From: a virus | Virus record (IMG/VR): IMGVR_UViG_3300047168_000239 | Coordinates: 1 to 26,402 of that record | Reading direction: 5' to 3' (one strand) | Length of the DNA stretch: 26,402 bases | Shown: piece after piece, positions 1-7,927 of the stretch | Position numbering within the stretch: position 1 is the first letter of the stretch | How the letters are laid out: every line of letters begins with the position of its first letter | Translations under genes and position numbers: made by a program | Notes under the pieces: model-generated | The model's database searches: none | Told to the model about the DNA's origin: nothing | Seen by the model: the letters and a program-made list of their open reading frames with translations, nothing else

Positions 1-411
1 ATGACGTCAGTCGAAACGCCCGCGCTCAAGCGCGCGCGCGGCCCCGCCATGCTCGCCGCCATGATCAATGGCGCGAGCCTCACAGAGATCGCAACCTCCG
101 AAGGCATGCCCCCCAAGCGCGTCGAGAAGATGCTGCGTGACGAGTTGCGCAAGCGCTGGATCGCTCCGGTGCAGGATTATGCGCGGCTGCAAATCGCGCG
201 GCTCGAATCGATCGCGACCCAACTGAAGGAGAAATCGAAGAACGGCGACCTGCCGACGATTGACCGTCTGCTGAAGGTGATGGACCGGCTCGACCGCTAC
301 CACGGCTTCACCAAGCTCGCCGCGCTGGGCGCCGCCTCGCGCGAGGATGTGCGCGAGAAGCTGATCGTCAAGCTCGAACAGGGGGCGCGCCAGCCCGCGC
401 GTGAACAATGA
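1..411 (+). CDS. Terminase small subunit (DNA recognition)
   Basis: The 136-residue protein is basic and helical. A helix-turn-helix-like segment lies at about residues 26-52 (SLTEIATSEGMPPKRVEKML), followed by long amphipathic helices. This is the usual plan of small terminase subunits, which bind the phage packaging site and pass DNA to the large subunit. The stop overlaps the start of the large subunit as ATGA at 408-411, so the two are translationally coupled. The first ATG sits on base 1 of the window, so an upstream extension cannot be excluded and no ribosome binding site is visible. The function rests mainly on position before terL and on the fold pattern, because small subunits are poorly conserved. 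Confidence 0.75.
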   Translation: MTSVETPALKRARGPAMLAAMINGASLTEIATSEGMPPKRVEKMLRDELRKRWIAPVQDYARLQIARLESIATQLKEKSKNGDLPTIDRLLKVMDRLDRYHGFTKLAALGAASREDVREKLIVKLEQGARQPAREQ

Positions 412-1763
412 AGCGCCCACGCCGGTCCCTGAAGGCGCTGTTTGATGACCTGCTCGCGGGGTCTGCCGCCCAACGGGAGAAGCGGCTCGCCGGGCTGACG
501 GCCGAAGAGGCTGCCGAGCTTTACTATGATTGGTCGCTGTGGGCGCGGCCGGACCAGATCGCCCCCGAGGGCGATTGGGTCTATTGGTTGATCCTGGCCG
601 GGCGCGGCGCAGGCAAAACGCGCGCCGGCGCGGAGACGGTGCGCGCCTGGGCGCGCGCCTACCCTATCGTCAACCTGATCGGCGCGACGCGCCAGGACGC
701 GCGCGAGATCATGGTGATGGGCGAATCCGGTCTGCTGGCGATCAGTCCGCCAGACGAGCGGCCGCGGTTCGTGCGCGCCGCCGACCGGCTGGAATGGCCG
801 AACGGGGCCGTCAGCCAGATTTTCTCGGCCGAGGAGCCGGACCGGCTGCGCGGCAAACAGCACATGAAACTCTGGCTCGACGAACTTGCCGCCTGGCGCG
901 ACCCGGACGCCTTCGATCAGGCCTTGCTTGGCCTGCGGCTCGGCGCCAAGCCGCAGGCGATTGTAACCACGACGCCGCGTCCAACCAAACTCATCAAACA
1001 ACTCATCGACAGCCCCGACGCTGTCGTCACCCGCGGCTCGACTTTCGACAACGCCAAGTTCCTGGCCGACGGCTTCCTCACGCGCATCGCCTCACGCTTT
1101 GACGGGCGGGCGATCGGGCGCCAGGAGCTTTACGGCGACATTATCGAGGAGGCGCCTGGCGCCTTGTGGACGCGGGCGCTGATCGAGCGTCAGCGCCTGC
1201 CGAGGGACACGCCCAAGGCCGATTACGTCGAGATCGTCATCGGCGTCGACCCACCGGCGCGTTCGGGCGCGAAGGCGGACGAATGCGGCATCATCGCCGT
1301 CGGGCGCACGGCGGGCGGCGTCATTCATGTCCTCGCCGATCTCTCCAGTCAGGGAGAGACGCCGGGCGAATGGTCCGCGCGTGTGGTGAGCGCGTTCCGC
1401 CGCTATGAGGCCAACCGCGTCGTGGCGGAGATCAACAACGGCGGCGAGATGGTGATGCAGGTGCTGCGGCAGAACGACCCCAATCTGCCGGTGCGTAATG
1501 TGACGGCGACTCGCGGAAAATTCCTGCGTGCCGAACCGATCGCAGCGGCCTATGAGCGCGGCGCTGTGTTCCACCTCGGCGCTTTCGAGAAACTCGAGGA
1601 TCAACTCTGCACGCTGACCTCGGATTTCGATTCCCGCACCGCCGGCTTCTCGCCCGACCGCGCCGACGCGCTGGTCTGGGCGATCGCCGATCTCATCGCG
1701 CCGCGGCGGGCAAGCCCAAGCGACATGCTCGACTATTTCGCGCGCGAGATGAAGGGAGGCTAG
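408..1763 (+). CDS. terL: Terminase large subunit (packaging ATPase/nuclease)
   Basis: This 451-residue protein is the motor that pumps phage DNA through the portal into the prohead and cuts the concatemer. The N-terminal ATPase has a Walker A motif GRGAGKT at residues 65-71, a Walker B WLDE at about 156-159 and a coupling motif TTTPRP at about 187-192. The C-terminal RNase H-like nuclease shows GVDPP (Asp281), an acidic residue in VVAEINN (Glu341) and a final acidic motif DRADALVWA (Asp420). These are the three acidic positions of the family. Length is normal. The start overlaps the upstream stop (ATGA). Its stop overlaps the stop of the converging minus-strand gene at CTAG (1760-1763). Confidence 0.95.
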   Translation: MKRPRRSLKALFDDLLAGSAAQREKRLAGLTAEEAAELYYDWSLWARPDQIAPEGDWVYWLILAGRGAGKTRAGAETVRAWARAYPIVNLIGATRQDAREIMVMGESGLLAISPPDERPRFVRAADRLEWPNGAVSQIFSAEEPDRLRGKQHMKLWLDELAAWRDPDAFDQALLGLRLGAKPQAIVTTTPRPTKLIKQLIDSPDAVVTRGSTFDNAKFLADGFLTRIASRFDGRAIGRQELYGDIIEEAPGALWTRALIERQRLPRDTPKADYVEIVIGVDPPARSGAKADECGIIAVGRTAGGVIHVLADLSSQGETPGEWSARVVSAFRRYEANRVVAEINNGGEMVMQVLRQNDPNLPVRNVTATRGKFLRAEPIAAAYERGAVFHLGAFEKLEDQLCTLTSDFDSRTAGFSPDRADALVWAIADLIAPRRASPSDMLDYFAREMKGG

Positions 1764-2068
1764 CGACGGACGGGCGCCGCTGCGGCGTGCAGCGTCTGTC
1801 CGAGCTTTCGGTGGAACTCGGCGGCGGTGAACTGGGCGTTGAACGCGTCGGTCTTGTCGTCCTGCGGCTCCGGGCATTGCACGTCCGGATGAGAGACGCC
1901 GAACGCGCGCAACGACGCGGAAAACTCCGCCTCCAGCCTCTCGCGCTTATGCACGACGGCGAAGACCTCGCTGATCCAGACATCCTGCCCGGCCTCGGCG
2001 ACGCAGAAGGTCCAATGCGCCTTGGCCGGTGAAGCCGCCGCTAAGATGAGCGCGAGCGCAAACCGCAT
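1760..2068 (-). CDS. Small secreted protein of unknown function
   Basis: This 102-residue minus-strand gene lies between terL and the protease, against the direction of the morphogenesis operon. I chose the ATG at 2068 because GGGGAGGATCAGGC precedes it, a good ribosome binding site, and because translation then opens with a classic signal peptide (MRFALALILAAASPAKA, then HWTF). An in-frame start further upstream would bury the signal peptide. The mature part contains two cysteines (FCVAEAG and VQCPEP) and could form a disulfide in the periplasm. Its orientation suggests a moron, meaning an independently expressed cargo gene. I do not recognise the family, and the function is unknown. Confidence 0.65.
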   Translation of the reverse strand: MRFALALILAAASPAKAHWTFCVAEAGQDVWISEVFAVVHKRERLEAEFSASLRAFGVSHPDVQCPEPQDDKTDAFNAQFTAAEFHRKLGQTLHAAAAPVRR

Positions 2069-2148
2069 GCCTGATCCTCCCCCTGGCGGCTTAGCTGCGA
2101 GCACCGCAAGGGGCAAGGCGGCGCTTGGAACAAAAGAGGAACAATTTC

Positions 2149-2177
2149 TTGACCGCTTACGCCGTTACGAGTAATGT
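2149..2177 (+). promoter_or_regulatory. Possible sigma70-like promoter
   Basis: TTGACC at 2149-2154 is separated by exactly 17 bases from TAATGT at 2172-2177. The -35 box matches consensus at five of six positions; the -10 box is weak (three of six). It lies in the gap between the minus-strand gene and the protease, and a strong terminator follows about 80 bases downstream. It could drive a short RNA or, by read-through, the protease-portal operon. No independent support is available. Confidence 0.3.
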
Positions 2178-2256
2178 CCTCTACACTGGAGATGATGCGG
2201 GCGGCGGAGAGCGCGGCCCGGCGGCGTCTTCGGTCTCTCCTCCCCTCGATCCGACT

Positions 2257-2297
2257 GCGCGAGACCTCGGGCCTTGATCCCGAGGCTCGCGCTTTTT
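2257..2297 (+). terminator. Strong intrinsic terminator upstream of the protease gene
   Basis: The left arm GCGCGAGACCTCGGG (2257-2271) pairs with the right arm CCCGAGGCTCGCGC (2279-2292). This makes two 7-bp GC-rich helices with one bulged A and a 7-base loop, followed directly by TTTTT (2293-2297). It ends 15 bases before the protease start, so it either insulates that gene from terL transcription or acts as an attenuator. Confidence 0.75.
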
Positions 2298-2312
2298 CGC
2301 TTGGAGCCGCCC

Positions 2313-3221
2313 GTGCCTACGTTCGACCTGTTCCTTCCCCTGACAAAAGTCGACATTGACGAGCGCATGGTGCACGGCGTCGCCACCGCCGAGGCGCCCG
2401 ACCGCGCAGGCGAAATCTGCGACTACGACAGCACCAAGCCCTATTTCGAAGCCTGGTCGGAGGGCGCGCGCGAGGCCAGCGGCGGCAAATCGCTGGGCGC
2501 CGTGCGCGCCATGCACAGCCGCATCGCCGCCGGCAAGCTCACCGACATCGCCTTTGACGACGAGGGCAAGCGCATACTGGTGGCCGCCAAGATCGTCGAC
2601 GACGACGAATGGCAGAAGGTGGTCGAGGGGGTCTACACCGGCTTCAGTCAAGGCGGCCGTTATGTGAAGCGCTGGAACGACCCTGATACGGGCATGACCC
2701 GTTACACCGCCGACCCCACCGAGATTTCGATCGTCGATGTGCCCTGCCTGCCCGGCGCGACCTTCGACGTCGTCAAGGACGGAATCGTCGAGAAGCGCGC
2801 CTTCGCCGCGCCGACGAACAAACAAGAATCGCCAGCGCCCGCGCCTGCGGCGCCGCCGCCGCCTCCCGAGGCGCCGCAGGGCTCCTCCTCCCAGGCGCTG
2901 GCGAAGGCCGCGCTCGCTTTGGCGAGCGCGGCCGACAAATTGGAGAAGGCGATCGAGGAGAATTCGCGCCTGCGCGAAGCCCTCGGCCTCGTGACGCCGC
3001 AAGTCGCGGCGCTGACCAAGCGCGTCACCGAGTTGGAGGCGCAGCCGCAACCGGCGCGCGCGGCGTTGCGCGCGGCCTCGCGCGAATGGGACGGCGCGAC
3101 GTCGCCTTTGGTTGGCGGCGTCGACGCGGCGATCAAGACGCTGATCGACCTGCCGGAGAAAGAGCGCACGATGGCGCTGATGAAGGTGAGCTTGTCGAAC
3201 CCGGTGACGCCCGGATTCTGA
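2313..3221 (+). CDS. Prohead protease with C-terminal scaffold-like coiled coil
   Basis: This is a head maturation protease that would cleave scaffold and capsid precursors inside the prohead. The likely catalytic His is in AMHSRIAAGK (His68) and the Ser in TGFSQGGRY (Ser112). The segment ISIVDVPCLPGATF follows, as in HK97-type and XkdF-type prohead proteases. After a Pro/Ala-rich linker at about 170-190 comes a predicted coiled coil at about 200-255, ending in a short conserved tail. That suggests a protease fused to its scaffold, since no separate scaffold gene is present. I chose GTG at 2313 because TTGGAGCC lies six bases upstream, the same site used by the tape measure gene. An in-frame ATG at 2274 falls inside the terminator hairpin and is unlikely. 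Confidence 0.85.
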   Translation: MPTFDLFLPLTKVDIDERMVHGVATAEAPDRAGEICDYDSTKPYFEAWSEGAREASGGKSLGAVRAMHSRIAAGKLTDIAFDDEGKRILVAAKIVDDDEWQKVVEGVYTGFSQGGRYVKRWNDPDTGMTRYTADPTEISIVDVPCLPGATFDVVKDGIVEKRAFAAPTNKQESPAPAPAAPPPPPEAPQGSSSQALAKAALALASAADKLEKAIEENSRLREALGLVTPQVAALTKRVTELEAQPQPARAALRAASREWDGATSPLVGGVDAAIKTLIDLPEKERTMALMKVSLSNPVTPGF

Positions 3222-3259
3222 GTCGGTCTGTTTGACGGCGCTCTGCGCAGGAGAGACAC

Positions 3260-5131
3260 ATGCCTTCAGGGGGCGTCGAAACGCCGATTCCCGCCAGCGT
3301 GTTCGCGCGCCTGACCGCCGCGACGCGCTATGTCATCACCGGCGTCAGTCCCGACAGCTGGTTCGGGCCGCAGCAGCCGCTGGCCCCGCAAGCGCCGCGG
3401 GATGTCAAGGGCCGCCAGTGGGACTATCCCTTCGGCGTCAACCTCAACTATGTCCCGCGCTCCGACAACCTGATGTCGTTCGGCCAGTTGCGCTCGCTCG
3501 CCGACGAACTGCCGCTGCTGCGCGCCGTGATAGAGACCCGCAAGGACCAGATCGCGGCGCTGAACTGGACTGTCCGGCCGCGTGTCTCCGGCGGCGCGGG
3601 CGCGGCAAGCCGTTGCGCGGAATTGCGGGCGTTTCTCTGCATGCCCGACCGGCGGCATGATTTCGCGACCTGGCTGCGAATGATCGTCGAGGACATGCTG
3701 GTCATCGACGCGGCGACGATCTATACGCGCTATGCGCGTTCCGGCGCCGTCTATTCGCTCGACGTGATCGACGGCGCGACGATCAAGCCGCTGATCGGCG
3801 AGGACGGGCGCCCGCCCGCCTCGCCCGATCCCGCCTATCAGCAGGTGCTCCACGGCGTGCCGGCGGCCGACTTCGCCGCCGATGAGTTGCTCTATCTGCC
3901 GCGCAACATGCGCTCGCATCGGCTCTACGGCTTCTCGCCGGTCGAGCAGATCGCGCTGACGATCAACATCGCGCTGCGGCGCGAGCAGGCGACGCTCGAT
4001 TATTACAACACCGGCTCGATCCCGGATTCCTTCGCCACTCTGCCGAAGGATTGGACCGTCGATCAGATAAGGCAGTTCCAGGATTATTTTGACGCGCTGA
4101 TGTCAGGCAATCTCGCGCGGCGGCGGATGGTGAAGTTTATGCCGGCGGAGTTCAAGCTCACCGAGACGCGCCAGCCGCCGCTGAAGGACCTCTACGACGA
4201 ATGGCTGGCGCGGGTGATCTGCTACGCCTTCTCCGTGCCGGCGTCGGCTTTCGTAACGCAGGTCAACCGCGCGACGTCTGAGACGCTTCGCACGCAGGCG
4301 ACGCAGGAAGGGCTGACGCCGCTGAAGGCTTGGGTGAAGGCGGCGCTCGATCGCATGATTGGTCTCTGCTTCCGGGCGCCTGATCTGGAGTTCGCCTGGG
4401 TTGGCGACGACGCGATCGATCCGCTCGAACAGGCGCAGACGATTGCTATCCTCGTCAACGCGGGTGTCAAGACCGTCGTCGAAGCGCGGGCGGATCTGGG
4501 GCTTGGACAGGGCGACAGGGTGGCCAAGTTCAACCCGTATCACGATGAGCAAGGCCGGTTCACGGATGCGGATCATGCGGTCGAACCGGGGACGCCTGAC
4601 CGGGTGAAGCCGGATCGTGGTGTGCAGGTCGCGTATAACGACTTCAGCCCGACGATGTCAGATGCGACGGTCGCCCAAGGGGGTGTGGAGCCGGATCAGG
4701 ACGAGCGAGCCCCGGACGCGGAAACCGACCGGCAATCGGAACCCGACCCAAACACAGCCCTTGCCCGAGCCGTCGCACCGGATGGACTATTACCGGGATT
4801 GTCGTCGCCGAGAACCGACGTTCGCACAATGCCGACCTCCTCCGATCCCTTAACCTCCGCGAGAGCGTTCATCGCCTCGGTAAGTTCTGACCTGACCCTT
4901 GCTTCCACAAAAATCCTGGCAGATTGCCCAACCGACGCCGCGCCAAGCGAGGGCGACATCTTCGGATTGAGATATACATACACGGACGGAAGCTTTATTA
5001 CCCTTAGATATGCAGGGGCAGCCAGCTACCGGACCGCGCCAACCACCGTTAGCGTCGACATCAACAGTCCAAGCGTGAATGTCTTAAATGGTGGCCGCCC
5101 GTTAAAACTAAAATTCCCGGCAGGAGAATGA
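3260..5131 (+). CDS. Portal protein with variable C-terminal toxin-like extension (cassette 1, full length)
   Basis: Residues 1 to about 422 form a phage portal protein, the ring at the capsid vertex through which DNA enters and leaves. It is recognised by its place between protease and capsid and by motifs such as PLLRAVIETRKDQI, YNTGSIPD and RMVKFMPAEFKLTETRQPPLKD. At residues 423-440 comes KFNPYHDEQGRFTDADHA, the conserved boundary found in every cassette here. The last ~190 residues are unrelated to the other copies and end in a beta-rich domain with RYTYTDGSFITLRYAG and GGRPLKLKFP. I infer a toxin domain because the boundary motif resembles those before MuF-type toxins and because a small gene follows immediately. 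The enzymatic activity is not recognised. AGGAGAG before ATG 3260 is a good ribosome binding site. Confidence 0.85.
   Translation: MPSGGVETPIPASVFARLTAATRYVITGVSPDSWFGPQQPLAPQAPRDVKGRQWDYPFGVNLNYVPRSDNLMSFGQLRSLADELPLLRAVIETRKDQIAALNWTVRPRVSGGAGAASRCAELRAFLCMPDRRHDFATWLRMIVEDMLVIDAATIYTRYARSGAVYSLDVIDGATIKPLIGEDGRPPASPDPAYQQVLHGVPAADFAADELLYLPRNMRSHRLYGFSPVEQIALTINIALRREQATLDYYNTGSIPDSFATLPKDWTVDQIRQFQDYFDALMSGNLARRRMVKFMPAEFKLTETRQPPLKDLYDEWLARVICYAFSVPASAFVTQVNRATSETLRTQATQEGLTPLKAWVKAALDRMIGLCFRAPDLEFAWVGDDAIDPLEQAQTIAILVNAGVKTVVEARADLGLGQGDRVAKFNPYHDEQGRFTDADHAVEPGTPDRVKPDRGVQVAYNDFSPTMSDATVAQGGVEPDQDERAPDAETDRQSEPDPNTALARAVAPDGLLPGLSSPRTDVRTMPTSSDPLTSARAFIASVSSDLTLASTKILADCPTDAAPSEGDIFGLRYTYTDGSFITLRYAGAASYRTAPTTVSVDINSPSVNVLNGGRPLKLKFPAGE
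4052..4315 (+). repeat. 264-bp patch identical to 6292-6555
   Basis: Base-by-base reading shows no difference between 4052-4315 and 6292-6555 (constant offset 2240), while flanking portal sequence in the two copies differs at many positions. The patch covers portal residues from about 265 to 352. It suggests recent gene conversion or recombination between cassettes 1 and 2. Confidence 0.85.
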
Positions 5132-5133
5132 CA

Positions 5134-5592
5134 ATGCCGACACTTTCCCATTTCGCGATCTGGATTCAAGATGTATTGGGCGAATCGCTCCATGATGACA
5201 TTGGCGCCATAGAATTTGTTCTCGGCAACCGGATTCCGCTATCTGCCGGGAGCAATCAGCGGTGGCAAGTAGCTGTTGATCTTCTGCATAGGCTTTTGAA
5301 GTGCGACCTGGTTCGGGTTTCACTTTTGTGCGTCGGTCAGTCTCGAAAGAATTTGCTCTCCACACTCCAGACCCACAGCCCGTTCACCAACGCGGGCGGC
5401 CTCGAGTGGAATGGACCCTATTTTCGCGGCTCGGCGCGTTTGAGAGATCTATTTATGCGCTTCCCAGACGCGGACGTACGAAACGGCCCGGCCGACGCCG
5501 GCTTCGTCGATGCGCTTGAAGCGATCTTTGCGGAAAATGGCGTTCCATGGTCGGACGCGCCACTTCTTCCCGTCCACACCACCGTGAGTTGA
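5134..5592 (+). CDS. Candidate immunity protein for cassette 1
   Basis: This cytoplasmic-looking 152-residue protein lies directly after the portal-toxin stop. An ATG at 5128 overlaps that stop as ATGA, but the CAGGAG site at 5121-5126 spaces better for the ATG at 5134 (MPTLSHF), so I prefer the latter; the overlap still implies coupling. No signal peptide or membrane segment is present. I do not recognise the family. The immunity role is inferred from its place after a variable C-terminal domain. Its last ~30 residues (GFVDALEAIFAENGVPW) resemble a remnant at 7492-7596 after cassette 2, so related immunity genes occur twice. Codon use is less GC-biased than in the portal. Confidence 0.6.
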   Translation: MPTLSHFAIWIQDVLGESLHDDIGAIEFVLGNRIPLSAGSNQRWQVAVDLLHRLLKCDLVRVSLLCVGQSRKNLLSTLQTHSPFTNAGGLEWNGPYFRGSARLRDLFMRFPDADVRNGPADAGFVDALEAIFAENGVPWSDAPLLPVHTTVS

Positions 5593-5598
5593 GAACGC

Positions 5599-7326
5599 TA
5601 GTTCGGGCCGCAGCAGCCGCTGGTTCCCCAAGCACCGCTGGACGTCAAGGGCCGCCAATAGGATTATCCCTTCGGCCTCAACATCAACTATGTGCCGCGC
5701 TCCGACAACATCCTGTCGTTCGGCGAACTGCGCACGCTCGCCGACGCGCTGCCGCTGCTGCGCACCGTCATCGAGACGCGCAAGGACCAGATCGCCGCGC
5801 TCAACTGGACGATCCGGCCGCGCGTCTCAGGAGGGGCGGACGCTTCCAGCCGCTGCGCGGCGTTGCGGGCGTTTCTCTGCATGCCCGACCGCCGGCATGA
5901 TTTCGCGACCTGGCTGCGCATGCTGGTCGAGGACATGCTGGTCATCGACGCGGCGACGATCTATCCGCGCTACGCCGCTCTGGCGCGGTCTACTCGCTCG
6001 ACGTGATCGACGGCGCAACGATCAAGCCGCTGATCGGCGAGGACGGGCGCTCACCCGTCTCGCCCGATCCTGTCTATCAGCAGGCGCAGCATGGCGTGCC
6101 AGCGGCCGATTTCGCCGCCGACGAATTGCTGTATCTGCCGCGCAACATGCGCTCGCATAGGCTCTATGGCTTCTCAGCCGGTGAAGCAGATCGCGCTGAC
6201 GATCAACATCGCGCTCAGGCGCGAGCGGGCGACGCTCGACTATTACAACACCGGCTCGATCCCGGACTCGTTCGCGACCCTGCCCAAAGACTGGACCGTC
6301 GATCAGATAAGGCAGTTCCAGGATTATTTTGACGCGCTGATGTCAGGCAATCTCGCGCGGCGGCGGATGGTGAAGTTTATGCCGGCGGAGTTCAAGCTCA
6401 CCGAGACGCGCCAGCCGCCGCTGAAGGACCTCTACGACGAATGGCTGGCGCGGGTGATCTGCTACGCCTTCTCCGTGCCGGCGTCGGCTTTCGTAACGCA
6501 GGTCAACCGCGCGACGTCTGAGACGCTTCGCACGCAGGCGACGCAGGAAGGGCTGGCGCCGCTGAAGGCGTGGGTGAAGGCGGCGCTCGATCGCACGATC
6601 GGGCTTTGCTTCCATGCGCCCGATTTGGAGTTCTGCTGGGTCGGCGACGACGGCGTCGATCCGCTGGAGCAGGCGCAGACCATCGCGATCCTTGTCAACG
6701 CCGGCGTGAAGTCGGTCGCCGAGGCGCGGGCGGAGTTGGGGCTTGGGCTCGCGGCGGCCGTTGCGAAGTTCAACCCGTATCACGATGAGGCGGGAAGGTT
6801 CACCGATGCGGCGAATGCGGTCGAGCCGGGGTCGCATGAGCATGTGAAACCCGATCGCGGGGTGCGGGTAGCTGACAACAGAGACCACAGCACGACGATG
6901 ACGGACGCAGTCGTTGAACAGGTTGACCCTGCCCCCGAAGAGATTCGGCCTGAAGGCAATGGCCAAAGCGAAGCTAATTTCAAGCTATATTGGAACCCTG
7001 ACACAAACGAACTACGAAGCGCAACGACATCTCCAGGAAACGGCTTTGAGGTGCTAAACCTACCGGCCAAGCCGACCTTTCTGGCGGCGCAAACCTCGCC
7101 TGCCAACGCGCCTACCCCGTCAGGATCCACTGACGGGTCGACGGACAATGGTCCTCCAGTTGACGAGCAGAGCTGCGCAACCAACGGAACGCAAGTGGCT
7201 GAGCCGGGATCGACCGCAGTCCCAGCGCCAGGGATATCCGCAGCGCCTGCCCTGGACTCAACAGGAACGCCAACACGGAGACGGTCGCACGTCCTGCGCT
7301 GGAGCCGCGGTCTGGAATTATGCTGA
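5599..7326 (+). pseudogene. Decayed portal-toxin cassette 2
   Basis: Homology to the portal starts abruptly at residue Trp34, seven bases after the immunity stop, with no start codon. Trp34 and Trp54 are both TAG stops (5599 and 5659). A one-base deletion near 5977-5985 and a one-base insertion near 6174 shift the frame out and back. From about 6180 the frame is open through portal residues ~228-420, the NPYHDEAGRFTDA motif and a variable tail to a TGA at 7324. The tail contains LYWNPDTNELRSA, a version of the YYNP.TG.V motif in cassettes 5 and 6. In the same frame a second TGA at 7393 overlaps ATG 7392, so the original toxin probably ended there and 7324 is a nonsense mutation. The toxin domain itself is not recognised. 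Confidence 0.75.
6292..6555 (+). repeat. 264-bp patch identical to 4052-4315
   Basis: This is the second copy of the perfect repeat shared by cassettes 1 and 2, lying in the portal part of the decayed cassette. The surrounding portal sequence is clearly diverged, so the identity is local rather than due to a recent duplication of the whole gene. Confidence 0.85.
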
Positions 7327-7391
7327 TTGCACAGATCAGGAATTGCTTTTCGTGGCGATCCGGATGAAAATCCAGTTCTCGAGGGAAGTCA

Positions 7392-7596
7392 ATGAAAGCG
7401 TATTTCTTCGGATGGGAACGCTCATTTACGGTACAAAGCAGTGACAACAGATAGCACAAACCCAATTCGGAGATCGCGCCCCCCGGCCGCCGTCAATCCC
7501 GGCTTCATCGAAGCGATGGAGGCGATATTCGCCAAGAGCGGCGTTCTCTGGTCGGTTCAACCACTTCTACCGATCCAACCAAAGAACGCTGTCTAG
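7392..7596 (+). pseudogene. Remnants of an immunity gene (cassette 2)
   Basis: An ATG at 7392 overlaps an in-frame toxin stop as ATGA and is preceded by GAGGGA, the usual start of an immunity gene in this array, but the frame ends after 20 codons (MKAYFFGWERSFTVQSSDNR, TAG at 7452). In another frame, 7492-7596 encodes NPGFIEAMEAIFAKSGV.W followed by QPLLPI and a stop, clearly related to the C-terminus of the cassette 1 immunity protein. The gene therefore looks internally deleted or fused from two immunity genes. It is unlikely to be functional. Confidence 0.55.
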
Positions 7597-7619
7597 CGTC
7601 CTGTAGAAACAAACCGCAT

Positions 7620-7737
7620 GTCGAACTGACGATTAACATCGCGCTATAGCGGGCGCAGGCGACGCCCGGCGCCTGCAACACCGGCCGTCCCAGATTCCAG
7701 CGCCACCCCGCCGACGGAATCGCCAGTTGATCAGGCA
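7620..7737 (+). pseudogene. Portal gene scrap in the capsid leader
   Basis: The sequence GTCGAACTGACGATTAACAT matches the portal codons for VEQIALTINIAL (residues from 228) with a nine-base deletion. It continues with CAGGCGACGC, CAACACCGGC and a degraded GATCAGGCAG, with an internal TAG. This is a third, badly decayed portal copy between the immunity remnant and the capsid gene. From 7738 to 7927 I see no gene, only the capsid leader with its ribosome binding site. Confidence 0.6.
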
Positions 7738-7927
7738 GCCGCTACGGTTGCTTTTGGGCTTCTTCCCCTTCGAGGATAGCTTTCAAGAGCCTCCGACTTT
7801 GCCCTTTCTATTATCGGCTCCGATTGAATTGCACTGTCGCCAGCCTCGGCCCGCAATCTCAACCGAAAACTGTCCCAAACCGCCGCGTCCCCTGACGCGT
7901 CGCTCTCTCACGCCACAGGAACCTCGC

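Noticed and set aside
2174-2359. Small open frame MSSTLEMMRAAE before the protease
   Set aside because: It runs through the terminator hairpin, has no ribosome binding site and has poor composition.
2181-3050. Long minus-strand open frame opposite the protease (also similar ones at 297-1001, 1092-1877, 8306-9436, 14693-15394)
   Set aside because: They are rich in Arg, Gly and His, follow the codon-position bias of the plus-strand genes and lack ribosome binding sites; they are GC-driven shadows.
3232-3660. Plus-strand open frame overlapping the portal start
   Set aside because: It is Arg/Ala-rich low-quality sequence in the wrong frame of the portal gene; the same shadow appears at the second portal (10796-11611).
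5692-6006. Open frame in cassette 2 as a separate gene
   Set aside because: It is a piece of the decayed portal between a TAG and a one-base deletion, starting at an ordinary GTG codon.
7148-7444. Alternative frame at the end of cassette 2 as the true toxin end
   Set aside because: It reads plausibly after 7290, but the portal frame has a TGA at 7393 overlapping ATG 7392 as in the other cassettes, so that frame is the better ancestral one; a frameshift cannot be fully excluded.
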